Of a stretch of DNA of 64,000 nucleotides, positions 51,577-60,657 are shown piece by piece (within the stretch, counting starts at the first letter, position 1; each line of letters opens with the position of its first letter). Both the position numbers and the translations under genes were made by a program. The notes beneath the pieces were generated by a model. The model did no database searches. It had not been told where the DNA came from and was given only the letters and a program-made list of their open reading frames with translations. This stretch comes from Acetomicrobium sp. UBA5826 (GTDB taxonomy: Bacteria; Synergistota; Synergistia; Synergistales; Acetomicrobiaceae): assembly GCF_002433005.1 (NCBI RefSeq), contig NZ_DJHF01000022.1, forward strand, positions 1 through 64,000. The letters run 5' to 3'.

Positions 51577-52025
51577 GGTCTTACACACCTCCTGATGAAC
51601 TTTTCAATTTTTTGCTTTAAAGCAGCTATCCCTTCTCCTGTTAAGGCAGAGACGCAAACCACCTCCTCAACTCCCGCTTCCGCCAAAAACTTTTTTGCAA
51701 TTTTTATCCGATCTTCATCGACTAAATCCACTTTGCTTATAACCCCGATGACCTTAGACCTCAGAGACTTAGTAAAACGGGAGGGAAACTGTCTTAAATT
51801 TGTGGGGTCAATTAAAAGGAGTATTATTTGTGAACGCGAAGAAACCGTAATTAATGCATGATAAAAACGAGGTAGATCAAAAAATTCACCGGGCGTATCA
51901 ATTGCCTTCCCGGAAAACTGAAAAAAGGGCGTTTTGCGAAGGGGCCCTTCATCTTCCAGCAACTTTAAGGCCTTCAACAGCGTTGTCTTGCCGGCACCTG
52001 ACGGCCCGATAACCATGACACACAT
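51573..52025 (-). CDS. pduV: PduV/EutP-type small GTPase
   Basis: A 150-residue Ras-like P-loop protein: Walker A GPSGAGKTT (residues 7-15), DTPGE for G3 and SKVDLVDE as G4 (NKxD-like). PduV proteins are linked with microcompartment positioning or, for EutP, with acetate-kinase activity. The ATG is fused with the pduU stop (TAATG), so they are tightly coupled. Standard length. Confidence 0.9.
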   Translation of the reverse strand: MCVMVIGPSGAGKTTLLKALKLLEDEGPLRKTPFFQFSGKAIDTPGEFFDLPRFYHALITVSSRSQIILLLIDPTNLRQFPSRFTKSLRSKVIGVISKVDLVDEDRIKIAKKFLAEAGVEEVVCVSALTGEGIAALKQKIEKFIRRCVRP

Positions 52026-52369
52026 TATGTAAAGGTGACCTCGGCAGGAAAAAACCCAAGCGCATCCTTGAGGGAATTAACAGCTGTGCTTAGGGCATTT
52101 TCCACGGAGGCAACTTCGCCCGTAAGGATGACACAACCAGTAAATCTATCCACAAACTCCACGTTTACGGCAGAGGATTTACTCGCTATGTCGGCGGCTA
52201 TTATGGCACCCTCGCCGGGGGTAATTGTCATGATGCCTATCGCTCCAGCCCTGTCGATACCCACTTTCTGACAAAGGTCTCCCTTTGGATTTCTTATAAT
52301 ATGCGCCAAAGTGACTTGTTTGCCGGGGACATATTCTTGGATAACTCTTAAACGTTCGCTACCCTCCAC
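52025..52369 (-). CDS. pduU: Circularly permuted BMC shell protein (PduU/EutS)
   Basis: A 114-residue protein: RLRVIQEYVPGKQVTLAHII gives the N-terminal beta-barrel, then ITPGEGAIIAADIASKSSAVNVEFVDRFTGCVILTGEVASVENAL, the permuted BMC domain. GTG 52369 is 7 nt after GGGGG; an upstream start at 52441 would be out of character. First gene of the shell operon, unlike the Salmonella order where pduU lies near the end. Confidence 0.92.
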   Translation of the reverse strand: MEGSERLRVIQEYVPGKQVTLAHIIRNPKGDLCQKVGIDRAGAIGIMTITPGEGAIIAADIASKSSAVNVEFVDRFTGCVILTGEVASVENALSTAVNSLKDALGFFPAEVTFT

Positions 52370-52404
52370 TTGAGCACCCCCTATACCATGTATTAGTAAA
52401 CTAG

Positions 52405-52432
52405 AAAAGCAATAATATTGCATTAAAAGCAA
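52405..52432 (-). promoter_or_regulatory. Candidate regulator-binding repeats before the pdu operon
   Basis: On the plus strand AAAAGCAA occurs twice, at 52405-52412 and 52425-52432, 20 nt apart, with the palindrome GCAATAATATTGC (52409-52421) between and TTTGATCAAA further upstream (about 52443-52452). Two direct repeats one or two helical turns apart are the usual site for AraC-type activators, such as the response regulator encoded just upstream. No good -35/-10 pair was found, which fits an activated promoter. Confidence 0.45.
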
Positions 52433-52473
52433 ATAGCTCATTTTTGATCAAATTTTTTGTTCGCGCATACGAC

Positions 52474-52506
52474 AAAGGACCTGAGAAGCTCTTCCTCAGG
52501 TCCTTT
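52474..52506. terminator. Hairpin between the regulator and pduU
   Basis: A perfect 12-bp stem, AAAGGACCTGAG (52474-52485) with CTCAGGTCCTTT (52495-52506), 9-nt loop, and short T-runs on both strands. It lies 60 nt after the response regulator gene and would end or reduce its transcription before the shell genes, so these probably have their own promoter. Confidence 0.75.
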
Positions 52507-52565
52507 TACTAAACTTTTGTTTTCTTGCTCATATTTCTATTACTGAAAAAACAATTCATCCGGTA

Positions 52566-54161
52566 TCAGGTGCCATCTTTTAAAAAGGGGAGTGATTTCT
52601 TGTATTCACTTGGGGGATAACCAACCATTTCCTTAAAGAGGGTGCTGAAATAAGCGATATTTTCATATCCCACAGCAGAAGCTGTCTCGGTGACATTATA
52701 TCCCATTGCAAGTAATTTCTTGGCGCGTTCTATGCGCTTTTCTTTTATGACATCAATAAACCTCTTGTTCAAGACCCTTCCGAACATCCTGCTCAAATGG
52801 CTAGGGCTAACATAGACGTGTTGGGCAACTTTGGATAAATTAGCCTCGCCCAAATTTTCCTCAATGTACGTTAAGGCCTTTTGAATCAATGCCAATTCCG
52901 GATCTTTTACGCTCTGCCTGACCCTCCACGCCTCTTCGAGGGAGATAAAAAACATGTTTTTTAGGTCGACGAGGCTCCTGACCGGTATCATCATATCCCT
53001 AACCTGCCTTCTGGCCCAAGTCTTGATAGCCTCTTCGTCGCATTTCAGATCTAAAAGCAACTGACATATTTGACCTAAATAACCTCCAAACAGCAGTCTT
53101 ACCACTTCTACGTTGGACCTTGTTACATCACATTGAGATAAAAGAGAGAACAGCCTGTTGACTCCCTCGTTTACAAGTTGCAATTGCCCATCTCGTATAC
53201 CTTCTAAAACGACCGAAAACGATTCGTTGAAATCAATTTGGTCGGCATCCGTTCTTACCTTTTCCACTTTGGGCTTCAGTTGCCCATATATGAAGTTCCC
53301 GAAACCCTCTAAAATGCTTTCTTCCAACGTCTCTTCCAAACTGGGAAGAATCTCCGAAATTTCGTTTAAATCTCTGATTTTTCCCATATAAACGACATTG
53401 CAATGGATATCGTTTTGTAAAGCCATGTCGAAAACTTTAGACGCAACTGTCTCAGGACTTTCCAAGGGAGCATTAAAAAATATGAGAGTTATGTAATGAA
53501 CCCAGGGTACCAAAAAAACAGACTCCCCCAAGGTTCTTTGAAGTTCACCCAAAAGGGTCAGCTGAGGCCACTGGTTCTCCTCTACATCTGATGTACCCAA
53601 AGCTACTACTCCAAAGACATGCAACTCCCTTGTAGGTAAAAATCCTACTTCCCTAGCCACGTTTTTGAGCCCCTCGGTAATTTCTTCGCCGTAAATTATG
53701 CTCTGGATCATCAGGGATGCCACGAAGTTCTTGTTATCCAATATAAACTTTTTCAGCCTCAAGAGCTGTTGGGACGCTCTGTTGGCTTCCTTTATTTCAT
53801 CTATCGCTTTGCCTATGGCATCGCAAAGAGCTTCATCCTTGATCGGTTTTACCAAAAAAGCATTTACGTTTAGCCCTACAGCCTGCCGGGCGTATTCGAA
53901 AAAATCGTAGGCAGTCACGATTATAACCTTGCCCTGAAAACCTTCGCTTCGCAGCTTTCCCAGCGATGTTAAAGTGTTTCCGCCGGGAACCTTTATATCG
54001 AGCAAAACCACGTCAGGATTCCACGAACGGACCTTATTTTCAAAATCCACCGTATTAGAAGCCTCGTCCAATTCCAAGTAGACAGGAAAAGATTTGAGCC
54101 TTTCGACCAGTGCGCGTCTTTCCAGCGGTTCATCCTCAACGACGAGTATTTTCCTGGACAT
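52566..54161 (-). CDS. AraC-type response regulator, probable pdu activator
   Basis: A 531-residue protein: N-terminal receiver domain (Asp10, Asp55 in VVLLDIKVPGG, the phosphoacceptor), a long middle region and a C-terminal AraC/XylS double helix-turn-helix (about residues 430-527: LSKVAQHVYVSPSHLSRMFGRVLNK; GYENIAYFSTLFKEMVGYPPSEYKKSLP). Such YesN-like regulators pair with LytS/YesM-like kinases, and the sensor kinase gene lies 3 nt upstream. It lies directly before the pdu operon in the same direction, so it most likely switches that operon on. Salmonella uses the single protein PocR instead. Confidence 0.88.
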   Translation of the reverse strand: MSRKILVVEDEPLERRALVERLKSFPVYLELDEASNTVDFENKVRSWNPDVVLLDIKVPGGNTLTSLGKLRSEGFQGKVIIVTAYDFFEYARQAVGLNVNAFLVKPIKDEALCDAIGKAIDEIKEANRASQQLLRLKKFILDNKNFVASLMIQSIIYGEEITEGLKNVAREVGFLPTRELHVFGVVALGTSDVEENQWPQLTLLGELQRTLGESVFLVPWVHYITLIFFNAPLESPETVASKVFDMALQNDIHCNVVYMGKIRDLNEISEILPSLEETLEESILEGFGNFIYGQLKPKVEKVRTDADQIDFNESFSVVLEGIRDGQLQLVNEGVNRLFSLLSQCDVTRSNVEVVRLLFGGYLGQICQLLLDLKCDEEAIKTWARRQVRDMMIPVRSLVDLKNMFFISLEEAWRVRQSVKDPELALIQKALTYIEENLGEANLSKVAQHVYVSPSHLSRMFGRVLNKRFIDVIKEKRIERAKKLLAMGYNVTETASAVGYENIAYFSTLFKEMVGYPPSEYKKSLPFLKDGT

Positions 54162-54164
54162 GAC

Positions 54165-55373
54165 CTAATCCTCCACAGATGGCAAGCTTAGGCTTACTTT
54201 CGTACCGACTTCCGGTTCGCTCCATATATCGAATAATGCGTCTCTTCCGTAATGCAATTTAAGCCTCTCTTTAACATGGGAAATACCCACGCCCTCGGAT
54301 ATTTCGTCCAAGGAACAACCGACTCCGTTGTCCTCTATGGTGATCTCCAGTTTCTTATTCTCAATCTTGCCGCTTATGCAAACCAGTCCCGGTTTGAGAG
54401 AAGGCTCGATCCCATGAACAACGGCATTTTCAACAATTGGTTGAAGTATTAAAAAGGGAATCTTGCACGACAAAGCCACGGGCTCTATGTCTAAAATATA
54501 TGAAAAACGATCGCCAAATCTGACCTTTTGTATGGCTAAATACTGTTTCAGGCACTCGATCTCGCTTGCAAGGGGGACCATTTCTTCCCTGGATTGCCTT
54601 CTCAGTATATATCTTAAATAGTCAGCGAATTGGATAGTAAGTTCTTGTGTTTGAGAAGCTCCTTCGAACATTGCCAAACGAGACATGATATTTAAAGTAT
54701 TAAACATAAAATGAGGGTTTAACTGGTTTTGGAGGACCTTGAGCTGAGTCATTTTCAAGTTCCTTTCAAGCATCTCCTTGTCGCGCTGAGCTGTGACCAA
54801 CTCCATAGTTCTGTGCAGCAGCTTGCTTTCTATCAAATGGCGCTCGCATAACTCTACGACGTGAGAAGCCATGACATTTAAAAGATTCATGGCATTCATT
54901 ACGGTTGACTCGTCTACAACGGGAAGAGCCAAAAAATCATTGACCCAATCGTCCAATTCATCGGCGCTACATGGCCAAAGGGGGGCTATTTCGCTGCGAA
55001 CCTCCTCCTCTGTATAGGGCCTGAGTAACACCTGGCCACACAATAACGTGCCCACCAATCTACCTTCGATCATGAGCGGACTTGCCATATCGATCAATCC
55101 GCAATGGCATCGATAAACCAGAGGACCTCCCGAATCTAGGGCATGTCGACCTCCCCAAGCATCGCTTTTTTCACAACCGCACCTACCTTCGGGGTGAGAG
55201 CGAAGCCTCCGGCAAAAGGCACAAAAATTGCTGGGTATTGTCAACGCAGTTCCGTCAGTAGCAGCTATCACGGCACCAACATGCATAGCCGCGGCAAATC
55301 TGTCTACCAGATCTTTGAGTTTTTCCAGCTCGACTATCTCATTCCACCATTCATAGGAACCATAACTCGCCAT
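54165..55373 (-). CDS. PocR-domain histidine kinase, probable pdu sensor
   Basis: A 402-residue cytoplasmic protein without membrane helices. Residues ~15-175 form a PocR-type sensory domain (CAFCRRLRSHPEGRCGC, with YRCHCGLIDMASPLMIEGRLVGTLLCGQV, the hallmark Cys and ligand-binding signature) linked in Salmonella PocR to sensing propanediol. Then a LytS/YesM-type kinase: phosphoacceptor His221 in LNPHFMFNTLN and an ATPase with NGVGCSLDE. Cys51, 54, 65, 67, 89 and 91 may bind zinc or an Fe-S cluster. Ends 3 nt before the regulator gene. It probably reads diol or glycerol and controls the pdu operon by phosphotransfer. Confidence 0.88.
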   Translation of the reverse strand: MASYGSYEWWNEIVELEKLKDLVDRFAAAMHVGAVIAATDGTALTIPSNFCAFCRRLRSHPEGRCGCEKSDAWGGRHALDSGGPLVYRCHCGLIDMASPLMIEGRLVGTLLCGQVLLRPYTEEEVRSEIAPLWPCSADELDDWVNDFLALPVVDESTVMNAMNLLNVMASHVVELCERHLIESKLLHRTMELVTAQRDKEMLERNLKMTQLKVLQNQLNPHFMFNTLNIMSRLAMFEGASQTQELTIQFADYLRYILRRQSREEMVPLASEIECLKQYLAIQKVRFGDRFSYILDIEPVALSCKIPFLILQPIVENAVVHGIEPSLKPGLVCISGKIENKKLEITIEDNGVGCSLDEISEGVGISHVKERLKLHYGRDALFDIWSEPEVGTKVSLSLPSVED

Positions 55374-55419
55374 CTTATCGTCTCTCTAGAAATCGCTAAC
55401 ATTATCTTAATTGCCGTAT

Positions 55420-55587
55420 TTAATTATAACTTATCATTTTCCTCTTCCAAAAGTTCTTTTCTACAATGACAGTGCCAAATTCCTGTAAGATTCTAGAAAC
55501 ACGCCCCATAACGTATCCAAAGGACTTGGTCTGCCCTTGTTTGGTTTTCTCTATAGCCAAATATCCTTCTCTACAATTAACCTCCAA
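55420..55587 (-). CDS. Possible small ORF upstream of the sensor kinase
   Basis: A 55-codon frame from TTG 55587, close behind AGGAGG. It reads MEVNCREGYLAIEKTKQG at its start and a basic, aromatic C-terminus. I recognise no family, and spacing to the start is short (3 nt), so it may be a spurious reading of an untranslated leader. The rest of 55374-55651 holds no recognisable gene; its AT-rich stretches may contain the kinase promoter. Confidence 0.2.
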   Translation of the reverse strand: MEVNCREGYLAIEKTKQGQTKSFGYVMGRVSRILQEFGTVIVEKNFWKRKMISYN

Positions 55588-55651
55588 AAGCCTCCTAAGC
55601 GCTTTTTAGAACGATTTTATGTCTTTTAACATTTATCCGCAAGCCATGATA

Positions 55652-57064
55652 TCATGACGAAAAATCATGTAGCAGTTTTTCCAATACACTTACCACTCGC
55701 TTCACACATTGTGCAGTAAACTGATCAAAGACCTCGGCCCTCTTATTCTTGTCGTTGCCACCAATTCGTTGTGCTCTTTCAATTATTTCGGGTACTTCCT
55801 GCTCAAAAGAAGACTCTAGTTCGTCGAAATACGATCGCACAACAGGATTTCTTTCGTCGTAATATCCTGGCAAGCTCGCTATTGGATCTCCTTTAGTAAG
55901 GTCCATCAACCTTCTAAAAAGCCACCAATAGGACTTAGGGGAAAAACTGTCTTCGGTCGCACTGACAGGAGGAGTTAATACCTTTCCAAAAGAACCTGCC
56001 TCACTTACAATTTCTGACAACGCCGATCCGTCCACGAAAAAGGGGACATAACAGCTATTGCAGGGAGGTCCCGGAGCCCACCAAAAAACAGGAATATCAT
56101 CGTCATTTTTAGGAAGCACAGCAATACAGGAACTTGAAGTATTGCCCCACGTAAATCCAGAAGGGGAAACATGCATACATATACTCTGGAAATCTGGATC
56201 AGCTGCGTCAAAATATGGACCTTCTAAAAATGTTCCCTCATAGTGATCTCTCGCTATTGTCTTCATGACAGATAAATCGATCCCGCCATAACTCTGTTTA
56301 AGTATATCTCTGCTTCTTTGTGCTCTAATGTGTGAAACCTGTCTCGAATTCATATCATCGATATACGCCCTGGCAAAATCAAAAGATCCTCTTAACTTTT
56401 CAGGCCACCACTTCATCATAATAGCATAGTCCACGATATCAGATGAGCCTGCATCCCAATGATTTCTTATCGATGGCTCATTAGATATCGAAGCAATCCC
56501 GCCAATAACCCTTCTGGCCACCCATCTTTTGCCGACTGTCTCTACAATCCACGCTTCTTTTCTATCTGCAACTATGTAGGAATTATCATAACCTCCCTGA
56601 ACATGATCCTGGGAAGGAACGCCGGAACCGAACTGGCCATGCTCTTCCACCAATTTTCCTATCACATAAATAGCATCTTCTGCACTTTTAGCCCTTTCTA
56701 ATGCTAAACGTACAATGTCCATCCCCGTCAAACCAAGATCGGGCCCTTTGTCAATCTGGTACTTTTTAGCTGAATCCCTAAACCCTTTAGTAAATATGGC
56801 CTCATTGCCAATCACAACACCATACTCGTTTATCCCCTCTTCATATCCCCAACACCAATAAGGGCTCGAGCCCAAGGTTGCGAGGGTCATATTAACCTGT
56901 GGAATTGAAATATATTCTAATTGTATGGCGCTACCCCTTGGCCACTCACGGCTAGAATGAAGAACTAGGGGTTGACAATCGAAAAAAGGACGGTCGCTGT
57001 TTTTCCCAAATATTACGCTGCCTGAAGCTGTTGCATCTCTTAAAGCCACCCAAGTATCACACAC
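55652..57064 (-). CDS. C69-family dipeptidase (PepD-like Ntn hydrolase)
   Basis: A 470-residue protein starting MCDTWVALRDATASGSVIFGKNSDRP. Cys2 becomes the N-terminal nucleophile after removal of Met; NSDRP and GYEEGINEYGVVIGNEAI are family stretches. It hydrolyses dipeptides. Starts at GTG 57064, 8 nt after GAGGAG. It stands alone between two unrelated regions; no terminator was found downstream. Enzymes of this family may be cytoplasmic here, as no signal peptide is present. Fits a peptide-fermenting organism. Confidence 0.9.
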   Translation of the reverse strand: MCDTWVALRDATASGSVIFGKNSDRPFFDCQPLVLHSSREWPRGSAIQLEYISIPQVNMTLATLGSSPYWCWGYEEGINEYGVVIGNEAIFTKGFRDSAKKYQIDKGPDLGLTGMDIVRLALERAKSAEDAIYVIGKLVEEHGQFGSGVPSQDHVQGGYDNSYIVADRKEAWIVETVGKRWVARRVIGGIASISNEPSIRNHWDAGSSDIVDYAIMMKWWPEKLRGSFDFARAYIDDMNSRQVSHIRAQRSRDILKQSYGGIDLSVMKTIARDHYEGTFLEGPYFDAADPDFQSICMHVSPSGFTWGNTSSSCIAVLPKNDDDIPVFWWAPGPPCNSCYVPFFVDGSALSEIVSEAGSFGKVLTPPVSATEDSFSPKSYWWLFRRLMDLTKGDPIASLPGYYDERNPVVRSYFDELESSFEQEVPEIIERAQRIGGNDKNKRAEVFDQFTAQCVKRVVSVLEKLLHDFSS

Positions 57065-57291
57065 GGTTATCTCTCCTCTCTATTGGTCTAACTTTTATAT
57101 ACAAAAAGGTATCGAATGGTAAGAATGTCGACAAAACCCCCTTAAAACGAACTCCCATAGCATCACAGAACCTCACCGCGGGCAATATTTCAAGCAGTAT
57201 GAAAACACTCCGATGGCAAGAGCTCTAACACCATCTTAAGGAAAGGCACTTGAGATATCCCCTTTTGTCCCTTTGACAAATAATTTCAAGG

Positions 57292-58833
57292 TTAGAAACG
57301 TTGTGTTAGTATGTCTTGCAAAAGATCCCAATCGTCCCACACGTGTTCATACAACCGTCGATACAACGTATAAAAGGCCCTTGCCCGTTTCGTCTTCTCC
57401 ACATCTGGCTGGTATTGTCTTTCTAATTGGACTGTCTTATTGACGGCATCTTCAATATCTTTGTATAAACCGACAGCTATCCCTGCTACTAAGGCCGTAC
57501 CCTTGGCACCGAACTCGGAACCTTTGGGCACTTCCAGGGGAAGCCCGATCATATCAGATAGAAGCTGACACCAAAAGTCACTTTGGGCACCGCCCCCCGA
57601 TATCCTTACGCGATTTACCTTCATGGGGATGTATTGATAACAGTCCATCATTGAAAATCCCACGCCCTCATATACCGCTCTTACAAGATTATCTCTATTG
57701 TGAGTAGCGGTGATCCCGAAAAACTGAGCTCTGGCAGTGGGCTTGACAAAGGGGGCTCTTTCGCCGCTAGCGCTAAGATAGGGATGATATACCACTCCTC
57801 CGGCTCCTATCTCAAGCTTTTTCACGTGCTCTTCTATCACATCGTAGAAGGACATACCTCTTTCTGCGGCTTCCTCTTCGTAGGGCCTCCCCACCTGCGC
57901 CAAAATCCAATCGAGGTTGGGCGTCCCCATCATGACTCCCATGGCCCTCACCCACAGTCCGAGAAACCCGTGACACATTGTAAATCCGACATTCATCGGC
58001 TCTATATAAGGACCATCCATTACGACCTCGTTAAAGCATGTGGTACCAATTATGGAGCAGGCATCACCAGAGTGTATGGCACCCACGCCGGTAGCCGTGG
58101 CGATCACATCGAAGGGTCCTCCTATTACCGGTATGCCCGACGGAAGACCTAGAAGCAAAGCCGCCTTTTGGCTAAGGGGTGCATGATTTTCAAGGGGAGC
58201 TTTTACAGTGGGAAGTAAATATTCATACTTTAAGGTCCCGTACATCTTCAACAGTTCTTCTGAATATCTGCGTTTAGCTATATCGAAATGAGGAACACAT
58301 CCGTCGGTCTCATCTGTAGTGATTTCACCGGTTAATTTGTACTTTAGCCAATCCTTGCAGTACAAGGCCCATCGCGATCTTGTCAAAGACTCCGGTTCGT
58401 TTTCGTCGAGCCATTTAATTATTGCAGCCTGAACCCCAGAAAAAAGAACGGAGCCCAAAATCTTATAGGCCTTATCGCTTATGCCCTCCGCTTGCCATCT
58501 TGCAATTAAATCTCCCGCTCTTCCATCTGACCATAAAATGGCAGGACGCACCGGATTGCCCTTTTCGTCAATGAGCCAACACCCATCTCCTTGTCCAGTC
58601 ACTCCTATGGCGCATATCTCCTTGCCGGTGACGCCGCTTTTTGTGACGGCCTCTTTAATAGTTTTGACTACGGCTTCCCATACTTCGTTCATATCCTGTT
58701 CGTCCCAATTTGGCCTTGGGTTTAACACAGCAGTCCTTTGCCTGGCCACTGCCAGCTCATTGCCCTCGTCGTCAAAAACCACGCTTTTGACCATAGATGT
58801 ACCAGCATCGATCCCTATCAAAAACTTTTTCAT
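57292..58833 (-). CDS. FGGY-family sugar/polyol kinase
   Basis: A 513-residue kinase: IGIDAGTSMVKSVVFDDEG at the N-terminus (phosphate 1), GVTGQGDGCWLIDEKGNPVRPAILWSDGRA, and RISGGGAQSDFWCQLLSDMIGLPLEVP with GAKGTALVAGIAVG in the C-terminal half are FGGY hallmarks. It resembles erythritol or L-xylulose kinases (EryA/LyxK types) more than glycerol kinase, but the substrate is not decidable. It is the last gene of a three-gene operon with a 2-hydroxyacid dehydrogenase and a class II aldolase. Confidence 0.88.
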   Translation of the reverse strand: MKKFLIGIDAGTSMVKSVVFDDEGNELAVARQRTAVLNPRPNWDEQDMNEVWEAVVKTIKEAVTKSGVTGKEICAIGVTGQGDGCWLIDEKGNPVRPAILWSDGRAGDLIARWQAEGISDKAYKILGSVLFSGVQAAIIKWLDENEPESLTRSRWALYCKDWLKYKLTGEITTDETDGCVPHFDIAKRRYSEELLKMYGTLKYEYLLPTVKAPLENHAPLSQKAALLLGLPSGIPVIGGPFDVIATATGVGAIHSGDACSIIGTTCFNEVVMDGPYIEPMNVGFTMCHGFLGLWVRAMGVMMGTPNLDWILAQVGRPYEEEAAERGMSFYDVIEEHVKKLEIGAGGVVYHPYLSASGERAPFVKPTARAQFFGITATHNRDNLVRAVYEGVGFSMMDCYQYIPMKVNRVRISGGGAQSDFWCQLLSDMIGLPLEVPKGSEFGAKGTALVAGIAVGLYKDIEDAVNKTVQLERQYQPDVEKTKRARAFYTLYRRLYEHVWDDWDLLQDILTQRF

Positions 58834-58875
58834 CCCTATCCCTCCTCACTGGGTTTTCACTAAAGACCAAGCGAA

Positions 58876-59904
58876 TCAGCTAAATATTTCTTTATTGACG
58901 CAATTTTTTAGCTCTCCCTTATCAAAATACAAATAAAGCGATCCGGCGACCGTTTCAATGCCCCTGATCGCACTTTTTTGCGACGCCCCTGCGATGTGGG
59001 GAGTCAACAGGACGTTATCCAGATTCGTCAAAGGATGATCGGGGGGCAGCGGTTCGGGATCAAACACGTCTAAAGCAGCACCCTTTATTTTCCCCTTCGC
59101 CAAAGCTTCGTAGAGGGCATCGTAATCCACTATGCCGCCTCTTGCCGTGTTGACGAAATAAGAAGTGGACTTCATCAAGTTAAATTTACTTTCATCCATC
59201 ATCTTCTCCGTCTCGGGAGAAAACCTGACATGCAAACTGACCACATCTGCCGTCTTCAAAAGCTCCTCAAAACCTGTGCTTTTGTATCCTTCTTCTTCAA
59301 TAATTGAAGGCGTTACATAGGGATCGTAAACTAAAACTTGGCATCCAAATAGGGAAAACATCTTTGCGACGTTACGCCCTACTTTTCCGTAGCCCACTAT
59401 GCCGACAGTAAGATCGGAAAGTTCAGGGCCGACCTTGTCGTAAAGATATAGGTCGCCCCTCCATATCCCACGTTTTAACTCATAGTGCCCTAAAGCCATG
59501 TTTTTCATCAAAGCCAACGTTGCGCCAACGGTAAATTCGACCACTGCCGATTCGTTTCTTCCGGGACTATTGAAAAGCGGAATTTTCATTGAGGTACAGG
59601 CTTTTATGTTGACGTTGACGGGACCGCCCCGTGTACAAGCAATTGCCTTTAGTTTTGAAGCAGCTTTTAATAAAGCTTCCGTAACGGGCGCCGTGTCGAC
59701 TACTAAGACATCTGCATCCTTGACTAGAGGCATCAGCTCATCAGGGTTACCAGAACACTCTTTTACTTCATCGGTATCGTAAAATGGTTCGTTGGGCCAA
59801 GGGACTTCGTGTTCGACAAATTCCGCATCGGGAAAATACTTCCTAAACACATCTACGAAGAGAAAGCTTTTTACGAAACCATCTCCTACAACTAGAAACT
59901 TCAT
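58876..59904 (-). CDS. D-2-hydroxyacid dehydrogenase family protein
   Basis: A 342-residue enzyme with NAD-binding VGIVGYGKVGRNVAKMF and the catalytic residues Arg in NTARGGIVD, Glu in DPEPLPPDHPL and His in TPHIAGAS. It probably oxidises or reduces a sugar acid or 2-hydroxyacid in the pathway. The gene lies 42 nt upstream of the kinase and 10 nt after the aldolase; its start is an ATG near the aldolase stop. Substrate unknown. Confidence 0.87.
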   Translation of the reverse strand: MKFLVVGDGFVKSFLFVDVFRKYFPDAEFVEHEVPWPNEPFYDTDEVKECSGNPDELMPLVKDADVLVVDTAPVTEALLKAASKLKAIACTRGGPVNVNIKACTSMKIPLFNSPGRNESAVVEFTVGATLALMKNMALGHYELKRGIWRGDLYLYDKVGPELSDLTVGIVGYGKVGRNVAKMFSLFGCQVLVYDPYVTPSIIEEEGYKSTGFEELLKTADVVSLHVRFSPETEKMMDESKFNLMKSTSYFVNTARGGIVDYDALYEALAKGKIKGAALDVFDPEPLPPDHPLTNLDNVLLTPHIAGASQKSAIRGIETVAGSLYLYFDKGELKNCVNKEIFS

Positions 59905-59914
59905 CTCGTATCAC

Positions 59915-60559
59915 TCACTTCTGTCCATAGGTCTTAAACTTTTCCAGCATCAGATCCATCTCATCATCGGAGAGTATCGTCGGTTCACCAACGCACTTGG
60001 CCCTATAGTAGATTTCGCAAACCATCTCAATTATCTCTGCGATACCGAAGGCAGAAGGCATATCGGGGCCAACGGCTATGAGGCCATGATTAGCCAACAG
60101 AACGGCGTTATATTCTTTGCCCATCGTATTATACGCAGCGTCGGCTATCTCCTGGGTGCCGAAGGTAGCGTAGGGTGCACAGGGGACCTTCTTTCCCGCA
60201 TAGGCTATAAGGTAACTGGCGGGAGGCACATCCCAACGCAAGGTTGCTATGGTAGTGGCAAACATGGAGTGCGTATGGACTACAGCTTTTACGTCCTCTC
60301 TGTTCTGATAGAAAATCAGGTGCATTCTCCATTCGCTCGATGGTTTTCTTAAGCCATCGACTATCTTGCCTTCAAGATTCATTAAAACGATATCCTCGGG
60401 TTTCGTCTCGAAATAATCCATCCCGCTGGGAGAGATGGCCATTAAACCTTCTCTTTTATTAAAAACGCTGATGTTTCCTCCCGTCCCTTTGGTAAGTCCG
60501 GCTGTTATGAGTTTTTTGCCATAATCTACTAATAAATTTCTTTCTTCATTCAAAAGCAA
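59915..60559 (-). CDS. Class II aldolase (L-fuculose-phosphate aldolase-like)
   Basis: A 214-residue FucA-type zinc aldolase: Glu76 in PSSEWRMH is the catalytic base, and His95, His97 (VVHTHS) and His158 (LLANHGL) bind zinc. These match E. coli FucA positions 73, 92, 94 and 155. It splits a sugar 1-phosphate to dihydroxyacetone phosphate and an aldehyde; lactaldehyde is the FucA product. TTG 60559, 9 nt after GGAG, is the start. First gene of the operon, divergent from the Tm-1-like gene. Confidence 0.88.
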   Translation of the reverse strand: MLLNEERNLLVDYGKKLITAGLTKGTGGNISVFNKREGLMAISPSGMDYFETKPEDIVLMNLEGKIVDGLRKPSSEWRMHLIFYQNREDVKAVVHTHSMFATTIATLRWDVPPASYLIAYAGKKVPCAPYATFGTQEIADAAYNTMGKEYNAVLLANHGLIAVGPDMPSAFGIAEIIEMVCEIYYRAKCVGEPTILSDDEMDLMLEKFKTYGQK

Positions 60560-60657
60560 TTCACACCACTCCTTCTCGAGTATTTTTTTGGATCTTTATA
60601 ACATATAATAGCACTACCACCTTAAGAAAAAACTATAACAGGAGGGCGGTGAAGCAA

